A DNA stretch of 64,000 bases. Source: Arcuatula senhousia (taxonomy: Eukaryota; Mollusca; Bivalvia; Mytilida; Mytilidae). The notes beneath the pieces were generated by a model. The model ran no database searches and was not told the DNA's origin. It saw nothing but the letters and a program-made list of their open reading frames with translations. The first letter of the stretch is position 1. Each line of letters opens with the position of its first letter. The position numbers were made by a program, and so were the translations under genes. The stretch covers positions 47,046,106-47,110,105 of the forward strand of contig OZ020303.1 in assembly GCA_963971305.1 (NCBI GenBank). The letters run 5' to 3'. This document shows, in pieces, positions 25,301-41,400 of this stretch.

Positions 25301-28300
25301 TATTCCAGAAGATATTGGAAAAGGTTTTGTCTATCGATAGAATAGGGATAATAATAAAGTGAAATATGAACTTTCCAATAAAGTTATTTGATATCAAAGC
25401 AGTTTTTCCAAGGATAGAAGCTACGTGTTTGATTTTTCTAGTTATATCTTGGCTGTTGATAAGAGTGTGTCCTTTAATGCTCTGAACAGTTGGAGCATTT
25501 TTTTTCTCTTTGAATTGGCTGTTTTCTCTAGATGCTGAAGAATTGGATACAGTTATAAAAATAGTTTTTAACCCTCAGGGTGAATCGTGGTGAACATAAG
25601 TGTTATTTGTGTAACAGTGCCCCAGATCACTGGAATATCACCCAGAATGATCATTCATGTACCTTCTAGCTAGCGTAATCAAAATTGCGACAGGAGTTGT
25701 ACAAAACAACCTTAGAAAATGGCAGAATATTGAAGAATTTTTTGAATAACATTTTTCTTGAATAGGTGCATACTTTAGCAACGAACTGTGGTTGGCCAGC
25801 AACCTGTAATTGTGGCATCGCAGTTAGAAGCCACGACTCACTGTTTGTGATCAGAACTTGTGATGTTATATCCAACAATCCACAGTTTTATGCATCTGGC
25901 AAATATTATCCGGACATAACTTTCACAGTCTGTGACAACCAACACATGTTGATCGAGAAAAAATCCGACTCACTGTTTAAAGTAAGACAATTATTACAAA
26001 TGATAAACCAATTTTACTTGATAATGACGGTAAAAAGATGTTGCCTTGCAAAAAAAAACTTAAAAAAAAACGTTTTGTAAGGAACAAGAAGTTTTCGTAA
26101 ATTCTAGGAAAGTTTTACCACATGAGTGTTTATGTATACATGAAGTATATTAAGTATATATAATTTCCAGCACTGAAGTCATTTAAGCATTTGGAATTTT
26201 TAACTCGATTATATATTGTGTCCAACTGCAACAGGCGAGACAGTTAGATTACACCATTGATAGATATTTCTAAGCAGTAACAAAACAGTGTTTTCTATAA
26301 ATACTCTCTCCATCGTGTTCATCCCACGGTTGCAAAGGAGAGTCCATAATGATTGAAGTGTCCTGTGCGTACACTTCAGGATACAATTTCTTACTCGCAC
26401 CACTCGATGGATTTTCATTTAACATATATTGTGTAAATATGCAGATTTAGCAGCGCTTTAGCTTGCTTGAATCTTCAGCAGATTAAGCTCCCAAAAGTTG
26501 TGTGATGGAAGATGAATGGTAATATTTAATGTGTCATATGACAAATGTATGAAGAATTCCTATAAGCCTCATGCCAAACATTATCTGCAGAATCATGCAA
26601 GGCGTAAAATTTATTTTCAAATTATATCTTATTTCAGGTTACACTACCAATAGGAACAGAAATCATAATTAACTACAATGCAAATTGGGTCTATACAATA
26701 AACTTGAAGCCCTCTGCATTAGACATAGAACAATCTGAGGGTCTTTGTGGTTATATAAGTAAAACCCCTGATACTTCTGATGATTTCGTGCCAAGAGGGT
26801 CAGACACTGCTACAGATTTAGATACGTTTGTGAAGTCTTACAGGTAAGGAGGTAAAAGGTAGACATATAATTACTCGAGATTCCATCATATAATAATACA
26901 GCTGATATGCTATTTTAATTTAAATCATTTGTTTAAATATTTGAAAAAAAAATCATCAATATGATACCTTATTAACAGTATTTACCAAATTCTTAGACAG
27001 ATCGGTACTTACTAAAGCTAGTAAGTAGGAATTTTGATGCATGTTGTGGGCTGAAGTTTTTCCTCTAAAAGATGGAACGAAAGTAACAAAACATAGACGG
27101 TGAGTAAACCTAGTTCTTCAAATGTCAGGTGCGTTTGGCTAATTTAAAAGATGATATATTTTATGATATAAATATTTAATAATGACCTTTATTCACTTGA
27201 ATAGGATTCCATCAAATTCCAGTGAATCTCTTTTTTCTCCATTACCACAATATCTTTCTGAAGATCCATTTCTGAAGGAATACTGCATCTGCGCTGAAGA
27301 AGCTGACCAATCTGACAATATTGCGACCTTTACTGATGTTCATTGCAACCTAACGGCACCTATGGTTCAGTGTAAGACTACAAAAACACCAATAGCAAAA
27401 GAACTTACTAGAGAATGTGGTGAAGCTCGGCAAAAAAAATCTATTTCTGATGATGATGATGTAGTTGAAGAAACGCCGTTGCAATATGATCCAGACTTTG
27501 ACCCTGATTATTTACCACCTGTAGGTATTTTTAATACAATTTAACCCTCGTTTTGTTCTTAGCTCAAGCAATGGTTCTGAATAGGTCATATAACGAACTT
27601 TCAAAGTAAAAATACCAAAGCGGGCAAATATTAATTTGATTATGCTGTATGTGCACATTTCAATGAGTAAACTCTCATCAGAAGCCTTCGAAACAGAACT
27701 CTGGAAGGTCAAAATCAAAAGTATTGAAACTAAACCAATGAAAATGAAAGCCAGACCCAGCACTAAGGATATCGAAAAGGAGCAGTATAATGAAAGAACC
27801 TTGACACAATGTTGAATTTAAATTGTCGAAAATTTTAGTAATGCAAAATATATAAGTAAATTCATGTCAAACGCTCAACCTCGGGGACCTCTGGTCCACC
27901 ACCAGCAGTAAGCGGCCCAGTGGTTTCAAAATACAAATACCAAAGCGGTATAATAACATGTGATTTATATTTAATGGCTATATATGCATATTTAAAGGAG
28001 AAACCTCTTATCTGCAGCATTTGAAATATTCAAAGCAAAACAGTCTGATCAGGGAAGTCAAATCACAAAGAAAAGACTAGAGTTCCGAATCGGTTTGACA
28101 TCGGTGATCTGTTACCTTTATGCGAGTTGAACTCTTCGCCAAGGCAGGGTTTGTTGAGTGTGTGACATCTTGAATAGGGTTGGTCATCAAAATGATGACT
28201 GGAAGCAAATAAATAATTAAAGAATGATTTCAATTCAAAATTGTTGTTACTTACGTAGTATCTTTGTATAATTTTTAGTTTGATAGTAATATGTGTGCTC

Positions 28301-31300
28301 CATAAAATCTGGTCCAATCCACGGTTACTTTTGAATTGCCTGTTCCTTGTCAGGACCATTGCGATCTTCAATTTCTCTGCCTTGTATAGTCTTTTCTTAT
28401 TGAATATGTGTGATTGACCGTCGCTAATTGTTGTTGTAGCGGTAAACACAGGATTACATTCAATTTGTTGTATTGCGTTTGTCGCAGTTAAAAGGCGTTT
28501 AAAACGAAATAGAATACTAAAAGTAATTTAAATTTTATAGTCTTCTAAAAAAGCAGTGTTATTGAGACAAAATAACAACTGGAATTGTATTTCTTTTAAA
28601 TCACAATTTTCAAGGATAAAAAAATATGTATTTTACAAACACAAGGAACCCGTATGGAGAAACGGATGGGATGAATCGTCTGCAAGGATTGCATGCACAG
28701 AGGGTATAGCTGAGATGCCAGCGCTACAGTTATGTGTAAAGTATGCAGGAATCGATGTTGATTTGTACATAGAATCATGCACGGATGATATACGGGTTTG
28801 TAAATGTTAAAGATTTCTGTATTCTCATTTTTTACAGCCCATATATGATTGCTATCACTTGGCGTTTGCTACCGTCGTTGTTTAACAACCTAATAAGTTG
28901 AAATTCATAAAAGTGAAAGAAACGCTTATGCTTAATTTAATGTTAGCCCTACAACAGCCTCCTTTGTTGAATTGGAATCAAAATCCTTAAAGAAACACAA
29001 AATATGCAATTTGGTCGTTAATGTCCGATGGCATTTGGGTTCTGATAGCCTCTTGCTAGAAATTCAAACCTACGATTAATGTGATTGAAATAAAATTTGT
29101 CTAGAGAGAAATACGTACCTTAAGCATTAAATATTTATCGCACAATAAAAACGTGGTAATATGAAATATATATATACTCTTAAAAAAAAGTTACGCATAG
29201 ATAGAAAATTCCCCGTACGTTTAATGCAAATCGAAACAATTTCAAAACATTATTGCCGAGCTGTTCTGCAACCAATTTTCACGAAATAAAATCCAGTAAA
29301 AAGAAAACAAAATAGAGATTGTTTGTTTAATTTTGAGTAAAATCGTAACATCGCTGCTTTTTAAGATATTGCAAGTAGAACTCAAGTGTACATTTTACGA
29401 TTCAATTTCCCGTTTAAATCAATGCAAAATGTTCCGTGAAAAACAATAGTCGTGTTCTACCCACAATGTCTTAAAAACCATTGAAGTTACGATTTCGGTC
29501 TAAATAAATCAAAAAATCTTTATTTTGTTTTCTTTTTACAGGATGTTATTTCGTGAAAATCGGTTGCAGAACAGCTCGGCAATAATGTTTTGAAATTGTT
29601 TCGATTTGCATTAAACGTACGGGGAATTTTTTTATCTATGCGTAACTTTTTTTGAAGAGTATATATATAAAACCTTTCTTGTCGTTAGAACTTGCTATAG
29701 CTGTTTCCATGTTTTACATGTTGTCTGCTTTTGTCCCGTTCTTGTTGGTTTTTACTGGTTTTGTCCCTGCCCTTTCGAACTTTTGACATTCGGATACCCC
29801 ATTGGTACCTTTGCTTCTTTGATAAACCAATAAAATGGTGCATATTTCATTTTTTGGGGAAACTAATATGCCGACCTAATTGATAGTTTCAACACAAAAG
29901 TGAAAAAAAAAGTAAAAATTTTCTACAAGGGAAAAGCATAATTATTAAGCCTTTAACTATTTTTTAAAGATTGCAGGCAGCACTGAGTTTTTACCGTATA
30001 CAATTAAACTGATTGAAAGTGCATGTGAACTGGAAATCTCAAGGAATGAAACTTTGTTTACCAACAGTTCAGATAATAACGGCGAAACTGTCTTCAGTTT
30101 AATACAGAATCTCTTGTGTTCACCAAACTGCACCAAACATGGATACTGTAATGAAAGTAAGAACAGTTATTAATTATAATGTTTGCGGGAATTTTTTTTA
30201 TAATTGGTGATTTAAGAGAAAGGTAACATTATTTTCCTTAAAAAAATTTGGAGAGGCCATTTTTTTAACCACTCCACATGAGGTGGACCAAATTTAACAT
30301 AATTGATTCGTTACTCCAGAGCTTGCGGGGATTAAATCGATTTACTTGCAAGACCGTCACAAAAATTGCTAACGCAGGGTTATGATCACTACATGAAAAT
30401 ACGAATTTGCATTGATTTGGTAGCATATACAAAGCAATGATAAATATTACCGATTTTCTGCACCATATGTTTGTATACTGATTGGTCAGTATGCAAATGT
30501 GTCATTTATTTACATTTCTTTATAGATTGTGCAAAGAAGCGATAAATACTTGCCTTTTATTTGCAAATCTTTACGAACGCCCAATATATATGTATAGGAG
30601 AATGTATGGTTTACTGTAGATTCGTAAAAAATAATTCACGAGCGCCGTCAGGTGCGAGTGAATTATTTTTACGAATCTACAGTAAACCATACATTCTCCT
30701 ACTTAAACCATTTTAAACCGGGGAAAACAATATATAAATGTTTAACTATGATTAAACATTAAGAGCATGCATATTTTATAAAAAAAAATATTTAAAAAGC
30801 GTGGTTCCGACATCCCATCCGATCCTTCAAAGTGTTCATAAATTTTCCCGCCTTATTCATTTTTATAGTTAGCAGATTTGTGAGTACTTTTAACATGTTT
30901 TATAATGGACAACACAGAGTTCGTCGTGTTTTTGTCATTGGATTTAGATTTTGAAATTCATCATGGATTATTTAAAATTTATACAATGGATTTATTTTTT
31001 CGTTCTTTGGAATAAATTACAGAAGCATTCAGAAGGTAAGATTTTTTAAATAACGTAATGATTACTTAGAATTGGGTAGAAAATAAAATTAAAATGCAAA
31101 AGATATGATTTTTCCACATTTTTAACCACTCTTTACAAACTAAATTAATGTTATGTTTTCCTTTAGGTTAAGTCAAAACCACCTGAAACATTTATTGATG
31201 TTTATCAGTTTATTGCCCGTCGCTTCTGGTTGTAGGTCCAGAAGGAAAATTCCGAAGGTTTGAACCCCTTTCATTCGAAAATTTATTATTTTTGTGAATA

Positions 31301-34300
31301 TTTTCAGCAAAATTTGTCTGGAGCCTCGCTCTCAGTCGACTCTTAAATCGGAACACTCCCTATAGGCTAAAACTTTTTTTCATGAAAAAGTTTATTAGAT
31401 GTCTATCAAAGACAAAGTTTAATTAAGTCAAATGACTTTTACACAGCAAAAATGAGAAAAGCAGTGGATTATTCATTTTCAAGTCAGAGAAAACACATGG
31501 TGAAAAGCATTATTTTTAATATACAGCACTTCGAAATTTCTGTACCAATGACAAATAAATACCGTAATATTTTAAGAAAAAAACGACGGAAATGGCTGCC
31601 ATGCATTTTTAATACAAAACTTTGAAACAATACACAGCCTAGTAGATGAAATAAGTATTTTGCTAAAATTTTGTTGAACTGTTGAAATGAATGTTTTACA
31701 ATCTTATTATATCTAAAGCAAGCTAGAAATAATAACATATCAAGACTATCTTCAAAGGTAAGATATTAAATATTTGTAAGAGTGTGCTCAAACAGTAAGA
31801 TAGTAATCAGACGCACCTTACATGTTTATGTAAATAAAATTAAATTAAGACTCATTGTGGGATTTTAAATACTAACTTGCTCTGGGTATTGGAGAGTTAA
31901 GTTTTAATCAAAATGCATCATTTGCTAAAGCTGTGAATTTTTTTGAAAGTTTTGTATTGATAATGCATGGTAGCCACTTTTCATTTAGAAGAACCTTAAT
32001 AATCACTTTTTGATACAAATGTCTGTAAAATAGATGGGTTTAATCTAATTTAAAATAATTAAACAATACAGCTATACGCTTACCCGTAAAAAACCAAAAT
32101 CAAATTGCAATGATCACTCGCCAAGGAATGATTATTTTTTTTTCTCCTTCATTTGAACATGTTACATGTACCGGCTATCGTTAACACTGAATAATTCTGA
32201 AGACAGTAAAGTCTTACCTCTAAGCTCTTAGTCAGCAACCATTTGAAATTCTGGGGCGTATGGATTTTAGCCCCTTGACAATTTTTTTTCAAAATTTTTC
32301 GAAGACGAGAAATTTTTTTTTGAACGACACTGAAAACATTTTTTTATTCGCAATTGTTTACGCTGTGTAGCCCAGGCTCACCAAAACAATTTATTTTTTT
32401 TCTTTCTGGTGGACAATTCATTTTTTCCCCAAAAATTGAAAACAATTTTTTTTTAAATCCATACACAACCCCCCCTCAATTTCAAATGTTTGCTGCTTTA
32501 TCCTAGAATGGTGCCTACCATTTCATCCAATTGTCTTCTTTGTTTAAAGAAAAAACATGCACAGTAACATACACAGTATTTTTAGGCTGTCTTCAGATTT
32601 CCAGCGGTAAACGATAGCCAGTCACCGTGAAGAAGAAAAAAAGCATGTTTCTCTATATATATCTTATTTTTGTCACAAACTGTACATATGTTTAATGACA
32701 AATAAAAGTTTCTTTATATATTTTCCTTTATACGGAGTGATCAAATTTTGATGCAACTTTTTTTACTAAACATAGTAAAATTGTTTTAAACTTTTTTTCC
32801 AGATTGACCAACAATCACTTGCTGAAAAGGCGCGCAACAGATGTACATCTTCACGTGCAGGACAACGAACTTATTTTATTGTCGCAAATCATGAATGAGC
32901 AAAAAATTCTCAATGTATAGATTTTTTCTGTGTTTGGACAACTACGATAAATATTCATGTGCACCTTTGAGACGAGTTAGGGTTGGATAGCGTTTCGGAC
33001 AAAATGGAATATTTCATCATCGGATATTTGAAATTTTTGAATAAATTTATTTGGACTTATTAATTGTTTATCAAAACTGATTTAATTTATTGAATAAAAC
33101 ATGTTTTCTATATTCAATGCATTTTTGTGACCCTTTAAAAGGGTAGATTTCTTGAAAACTAATCACTCCCGGGTAATCCTAACCAAATGTTTGCCCTGAA
33201 GGTTTGTGATCAGTGGACCGTGAAAAGTTCATGGAACACTGATCATGAACAATAGACAGCGCAGTGAATTCCTAAAAAATAATTCACTCTTTAAACAAAA
33301 GAATGACGTCATTAAAATGGTTTAACTAAAGATAACCCATATTTTTACATGTATTTGTCTGGTTGGTAAAGCACCACAATGTTTAATATTTACACATATT
33401 ATTTACCAGGGTAGGAAAGCTTTGCGAGACCGCGGTTTATGGTATATTTCTAACCATTTTAAATACTGATAAATCCTTTCTAATATTTCCAAACCTTTAT
33501 GGACCCTTCATGATATACATAAATATTACACTTACGTTTACATATATTTGTCTGATTGGTAAAGCACCACAATGTTTAATATTTACACATATTATTTACC
33601 AGGGTAGGAAAGCTTTGCGAGACCGCGGTTTATGATATATTTCTGACCATTTTAAATGCTGATAAATCCTTTCTGATATTTCCAAACCTTTATGGACCCT
33701 TCGTAATATACATAAATATTACACTTACGTTTACATATATTTGGCTGGTTGGTAAAGCACCACAATGTTTAATATTTACACATATTATTTACAACAGTAC
33801 GAAAGCTTTGAGAGACCACGGTTCATGATATATTTCTGACCGGTTTGAATACCGATTAAAGATGATTTTTGTCTCGCCTGCGAAGCAGAGCGGGACATAG
33901 GTGTTACTTTACCGGCGGCGGCGGCGGCGACGACGGCGGCGACGGCGGCGTTAACTTTTTGGAAAAGTTTTATGAGCACCTCCATATCTCAAGAACTATA
34001 GGTCCTGGGTTGATGAAACTTGGTATGCATATGCCCCAGTAGTAGCTTACCACAGTTGCATCCCCATCTTTTGACCTTGACCTTGATTTTCCGGTTGAGT
34101 GACTTTGACAATTTTCAATACATATAATAGCAATGAAAAAGTTTTGCGAGCACCTCCATATCTCAAGAACTATAGGTCCTAGGTTGATGAAACTTGGTAT
34201 GCATATGCCCCAGTAGTAGCTTAGCTCAGTTGCATCCCCATCTTTTGACCTTGACCTTGATTTTCCGGTTGAGTGACTTTGACAATTTTCAATACATATA

Positions 34301-37300
34301 ATAGCAATGTAAAAGTTTTGCGAGCACCTCCATATCTTAAGAACTATAGGTCCTAGGTTGATGAAACTTGGTATGCATATGCCCCAGTAGTAGCTTACAA
34401 CAGTTGCATCCCCATCTTTTGACCGTGACCTTGATTTTTTGGTTGAGTGACTTTGACAATTTTCAATACATATAATAGCAATGGAAATGTTTTGTGAGCA
34501 CCTCCATATCTCAAGAACTATAGGTCCTAGGTTGATGAAACTTGGTATACATATGCCCCAGTAGTAGCTTAGCACAGTTGCATCCCCATCTTTTGACCTT
34601 GACCTTGATTTTCCGGTTGAGTGACTTTGATTATTTTTATTGCATATATTTGCAATGTTTAAGTTCTATAAACATCTTTTGATCTCAGAAACTGAAAATC
34701 CAAGTAAATTCAAAATATAGTGGAAGTAAGAAAGAATAATTGTTTCTGATGGTGCCGGCAGGCGAGACATACTTTAGTGTTAACTCTTGTTTTTATTTGC
34801 ATATCTTTACTAACGTCTCATATATTATGTATATACATGTATAAAGGCAACCATTATGTTAACATTTTGCGAGATCGTGCATGGTCGTTTTGGTACTACC
34901 TGATAACCTATATTTTCAAATCTTAAAGAACTATTACAATTGTTTTTAAATATTCCCCCTCTGTTTTCACATTAACAGGTATTCAATAAATACCAATTTA
35001 TTTAATGCTTCATATATGACTTCCATGTTCTAAAAGAGGCAAAAGAGACATGAACACTTTCTGCGAAATAAAATGCCTTGAATTTCAAGGCAAACTCTAT
35101 TTTCAAGTGGGTGTCATTATCATTTATCGCTACTGATAAATTGCTCGTCCGTAATTAAAACACAATCTAGAAGAGACGCTACCGTTTCCCGTCACATTTC
35201 CGAATCTCCGGGGTCAAAAATTTTATACTTGCGATAAATTATTTGACTTTGAATTTGAACCATCGTCACAAATGTCCTAACTACTAAAATTATATTGATG
35301 AATTATTATATAAATTGGTAACAAATAATAAAAAAAGAAGAAAAAAACCCCACTTCCTATTGAAGTTAGCCCTGTACATGATGTACTACAGTAGCACTGT
35401 TTGTGTTTTTTCTTAAATCATTTTTATTACAAAAAAAAAAAACACGACTAAGATATGTATCATATCGTGCATATTCGGACATCGAGGCAAATTAGACATG
35501 TTTTAATAGATATTTAGTGTTTTTTGATATTTTTACATAACACTTAGAGAGCATTGGTATTCTTTCGAGGGTTTAGATGGGCGAGTTGTATATGCCTCCA
35601 GTTGTTGACTAAATTTTTGTGTGAAAAAAAAAAACACACAAAAAAAAACAACTTTCCTGAATAAAAATCATTAACTCATCGCAGATGGGGAAATGCTTTG
35701 TCAATGCATATGAGTGTATCAAACTGTGGGACCTCCGTGGTCAAACTGATTAACGAGTGAATGATATGTGAATTCTTTATCTCTTTGATTAATAATCATT
35801 AGGTTGCTAATTTTATGTATACGCATAATCATGATAATATAAGATAATGAATTCAAACGTTAATAATTTGGATCATTGATCTTTGTAGTTAGGCCATCGA
35901 TCTTATTTTTTTCTCGCTATTATGTATCCATGTATCGCGATATTGCTTGTAAATATGAAGTGGTTTTATTTCAAGACATGTTGTTTATATAATTACTGGC
36001 CTAATATCAAGACTAACAGTGAAACAACTATGAAACCAAACTTTCTAACCAGACAAAAACGTGTCTACAAACAACTGACGATCTTTTTGTTCTGAATGTT
36101 TTTCAATTTGTTGAAAAATAAATTTTAAACACAACAAAAGCATGGGTATGTGGGACGTGGGACGTTGACACGCCGGCGAATCTGGATATTTTCAGCCATA
36201 TTTTAATATTTTTTATTACCCATTTATATATGCTGTTAAAAAATTGTAAGAAAAATGATGAAAATGAATTAAACTTCTTGCTATTTCAGTCGAGTATGAT
36301 ATTTAAAATTATCGGTATTCGTTCATCGATTAATCTGTTAAAAATTAGATGCAAAACCCTTTCGCTTTCTGCAATTGTTCTCATTGCTTTAAACAAAATA
36401 ATGAAATAAAACGCAATGTTTGAACTTTGATTTGGTATATACATCTTTGTCCGAAAAGTCTATCAATGAATTCTTAATTTGAGAATATTTAATTAAGCAA
36501 GCAGAAGCTTTTTCCTATCTCTTCAGAGGCCCGGGGAGGAGTGTTGCAGCCGCACCAATACCCTTTGATTAATGCAACGCTGACTATTATAAAGTCTAAA
36601 CTTGGTATAAACTTGCATGTACAGTAAACTATCTTAGACACCTCAACGATTAAAATTGTGCCGCCTTTTGCAAAACCTATGTACGTACGGGCCAGCTTCA
36701 GTGCAAGTAAAAAATAAGAACGCAATGTTTGAAACAACTCATATTCATAAAGATTTATCTGACAACTTAGACCTTTGGAGAATTTTTGTAAAAGTGAATG
36801 AACTGAACATTTGAGATAGGGAACGCTATCCTTTTACTGTAAAAATTAAATACACTACATATGAGAAATAATTAATCTTTTAAATGTAATGATTCTTATG
36901 AGAAGTCCTTTCAATTGATAACTTCAACTGTAAAAAAAAACTTTTTTTACCCTATTATAATTTTTGGATATTAAGTCTTTCTGTGTCATTTTATTGTTAA
37001 TTAATTTTTGCTAAGCTTCCTAACATCTAGGAAGAAGCATTGAGGTACCAAAGGGCATCCAAATGTCAAAAGTCCAAAATTTCGATGAAAAAATGACAAA
37101 GAAACATACAACATAAAAATTACAAAAACAGCAACAACCCTACTGGACGATAATTAGCAACGGGAACTCAAGTCGCAACAAGAGAGGAAACCTCGATTTG
37201 CCTTGTGTCCTCATTTCCTCCCCTTATTCATCATCATATCATGTTAATTGTATCATCCTTTTCATATTCATCTCCCTCGAGAAATAGCCGAGATCGCACT

Positions 37301-38385
37301 GCTTGGGAGTTAAGCACCAACAACGAACAACCAACAGATGTCGTGCTATCAAAATGTAGCAAACATTTAGTTTCTGATAGGTTTTTAGTAAGTCCTTTGG
37401 TATAGTTTTAGAGGAGATGTTTAAAGAAATGTTAACAGACGGACGACGGTGGCAAGTTATGGCAAAAGTTCGCATTACCCTTTGGCTCAGGATATCTACA
37501 AGGTCCAAATAAACCTGTTATTGTTGCTTTAAACTCATAGCACATATTAAAGCGAGCCAAAACAAACACCCAATGAGCAAAGCCAACCACAGGAAATATT
37601 GGTTAAAGCACGAGTTAACTATTTAAAATGCTTCGAAAACGCTACTGTCTCTTTTTGTCGCAAAAACAGCTGTTGTATATTTTTGTTTGTCATTGTGATT
37701 TTTTAGTTGTCAATTTTGGGTAAGTGAGTTTGGTAAAAACTGTTAAGATCTTGTGTAAAGTCTAGGTTTTGTGGCACATGATACGATTTCAGCACAACTG
37801 CAGTAATGGTTTTCTAACCCCACAAGTTTCTGACATTTAACAAAAGCATTACATGTTGATCCATCTATTTTACTCAAATATATATTTTTTTAAAACATTA
37901 ACCATGTTATTCGTGCTACTGTGTCTAAGTTCTATGTTTTAACTTTTGCCTAATTGTTCAGCAATTTTTACATGTTTTAGATAGAGTATTTTTTCATATT
38001 CAATAATACAATGTTTTCTCCAGTAGACCCTTTTCAGTCTAACACATACACCTAATCAACGCTAAGCACGGACCAATTGATTTTCGGGGGGGGAGGGGGG
38101 GGCTGGGATTTTTCTTTGAGCCAGGAAACTCGCGGGCCAGATTATTTTTTTTCACACATATCATAGGCAAGAATATTTTGTTGGCAAAATTATTTTTTTT
38201 CAATTACCAAGATTGAAGCCAGATTAGGCCTAAAATGTAGCTAACCTACCATGCACTTTACATATATATCAACCGTAGTATATTAAAATGCTTCAAATAA
38301 AGGTCAATAAAATACCAAGACATCAATATACGGAACATTTTATTGGTGAAATACAATGTTAAACCTTTATAACAACAACGATAAG

Positions 38386-38417
<32 letters not shown>

Positions 38418-41400
38418 AAATAAACTGATAAAAACAGTAATTAATCTATATAAAAGACAGCTAATAAGGGTGAATAAAAAATTCTTCGTCTATTTATCGA
38501 GACTGTTTTATATGATAAATCTCGGAACTTTTATTACTTATATTTGACTAGGAATTCATTAGATCTTATTTAAAACGCAAACCGAAATAACTGTACTTTA
38601 TCCTCTATTTTGTAGCAACATAACAGGAACAAACTTGCCCTAAAATTCAAAAATCAGTCCAGCTTTACAAGAAAACAAGTTTCGATTTGACCTTTAATTT
38701 CAAAACGGATGGAGAGGGAGTTAATCCTCAATATTGATTACAGTGCAACACGTATGTCAACAACAGGTTGTCCAGTTTGAAATATTGATCCGCAATTTCA
38801 CAAAGAATAAATTCGCAATTTTTTTTTTCAAAATCGGACTAGAAATAAAAAAGTTTAGATTTTAACCCCTAATTTCATTATCACACCGAACACCGACTAA
38901 TCATTTTGGTTAAGTGCGTAACCGACACTACGAAAAGAGCTCATAACAAGATGAAACGTAACTTTAGTCTAAATAAGCATTATTTACGTCCAAAATTCGT
39001 TGTAATTTGCCTATGTTAAATATTTCATACGAAATAACTTTTTAAAATATAGAATTTAAACAAACCAACCCTTGTTTACATGCATTATTTTTTTGTCATA
39101 AGCTCACTTCATCGTGTCGTAATGTGCACTTCACCAAAATGCTTAATCAGTTGGACGATGTGATTATACAAGGCCAGTAATAGGCTTCCTTTTTTTGCTT
39201 TTTAAAACCATTATATATACAATATAGATGTCAATTTAAGCATTCCCTTCTGAGGAGGAGATAGCAATTAAAATGTTAAATTTACAAGGAATACACCGCT
39301 GCGACTGGTCCTTTCTCTGTGTCTGTGTTATTCAATATTATTTCTTTTCAATAATACAACTGTCGCAAATGGGGGATAACAGCTAGCACGTGTTCATTTT
39401 TAACTTTAACTTGACCACAAATCGCTTTTCTCGCTATCCTCTGTAATGGGAGAAAACATGCCGGTCCTTCGGGCTCGAACATCTCCCTGCACCACAAACT
39501 GACAAGACTGTTGTACGTATGCGGGACTTTTTTGAACCAATGTACATAAGCAAAGCTAATAGATTGAAATTTACCATTGTGTCTAATAAAAAAAGATACG
39601 AAAAATCTAATAACTCCAGGTCTGACATCAGTCCCTTCTGTCTGTATATCCCCTTCATTTCCACACCATGACGCTAATATTACTGACGATCTGCACAACC
39701 TCGAATTACTGCTTCCGTATTTCTCCCCACACATTTCAACCGAATAGTGCCTACTACAGCATCCGCTTATATCAGATTCATCAACGTCGACAATAGTTCT
39801 TGTTGCCTGTCTAAGAAAAGTTAGATAATGTTCGCTTATGCAAAAGTCTTGTCTTTTTCCAGAAAACGTAATGTCTGCCTCAAGAATCCATAATGAGCTT
39901 TTGATAACGTTGCCAGTTGAAAGTTTAGTAATCCGGTTGACAAGATCAACAGTTTTTGGTGTAAAAGAATCGCTTGTTTCGAAGTCAAATGACTTTTTAA
40001 ACATTTCTGCAAGGCTGGCTTCTTTTTCCATCCCAAAAACATGCTGTGTTTCAATCATTTTTCGCATGAACTGGATCTCTGGTGACCGTTGATTTGTGTT
40101 AAAGGAACCCAGTACGCCATTCATCCTTTCAAATCCAAAAAGCCAGAATCCATGAAATGGTCCAAAATCTATGATACACTCTATTAAATGGGTATGAAGG
40201 TGCATATTTGGTGTGATCGCAGTTGTTCCATATAACCTCTCAAATGTTCGACAAAAGTCCAAAAGTGTTTCGTGTCCTTTTCTTAGTTCTTGTATTGTCA
40301 TAGAAGGCATACACAAATATCTACATGCCTCAACAAAAAGAAGCCAACATCCGTAATCTTTGCGTGGTAAATAGTCTTTTAAAACTATAGGCGAAAAATA
40401 CAAAGTCCAGTTCTTCCACTGATCTGACGTAAAACTTGAAAATGAAGATTGTATTTTCCTTGGTATTCTACCTAAAGTCGCTGGGACTGATATTTTGTCC
40501 ATCTTCGCTTGAATATCTACCAGAGCTTGTGAATTCAATTTGTCTGCCCACATTGTTTTAAAAACGTACTTTGCTGTTCCTTGAAAGAGATTGTGCATAG
40601 GATCTACCACGAAGGATGCTATGGAATCAAAATATGCAAGTCGCATGAGTTCTGTGTAACGAACGCCGTATTTAGACTCTAATTTCTGTCTTCCTGATGA
40701 ATGCGTCTGTTGTAAAACCTCTTCGGCTATACGTCGGTGTTCCTTGTCTTTTCTTGGTTCGTTGGTTTCAAATCCACTAAAATCTGTTTTTTCACCAAAT
40801 TTTCCTGAAATAACAATAAAATATTTGTAAAAACATTTTGTTTTACATGTAACAATATGTTTTCAAAGGAAAAATAAAATATTCAAAATAACTACAAAGA
40901 TACAGCTTTAATATAGTCTTTAACAATTAATTACAACTTATACTAGTATTCCAGATGCTACCAGGAGTCCGACTTGGTCGCTTTTCTATTAACTTAGTGT
41001 ATGAGAAATCCTTAGACATTAAAAAGTGACCACCAAAAGTATGTATCGCCTGTCGGCACTTACACAGACTCATTAATGGCCTATTTGGACCTTAAGTTCT
41101 TAAAATAATGATAACTAAGTTCAAGTTCATTTGACATGTGACAGATCGCATGCCATTAACCCACTACCAAGACTCGACGACATCTAAATTTGTTGTACAT
41201 ATAATAGTTACAAACCATGTTCACGAAAGACATTCAACCATTAAATGAGGTCAAGGTCACGTTGTGCAGACCAAAATCCAAAACGTCGGATGCCTAGCTA
41301 TTATACTTTTTAAGTAATTCATTTTGCACAAAAAGTCTTACAAAAAGTTTACGCCACTGCCAGAAAGTAATACCAATAGAAAATAATGGGCGGTTGAATA

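Noticed and set aside
33970..34575. 201-codon repeating ORF on the - strand
   Set aside because: It arises because the tandem unit is 174 bp, a multiple of three. The repeating peptide has no domain and lies inside a mobile element.
33354..34660. Regular repeats that could suggest a CRISPR array
   Set aside because: Units are 174-193 bp tandem copies without short repeats and unique spacers, in a eukaryotic genome.
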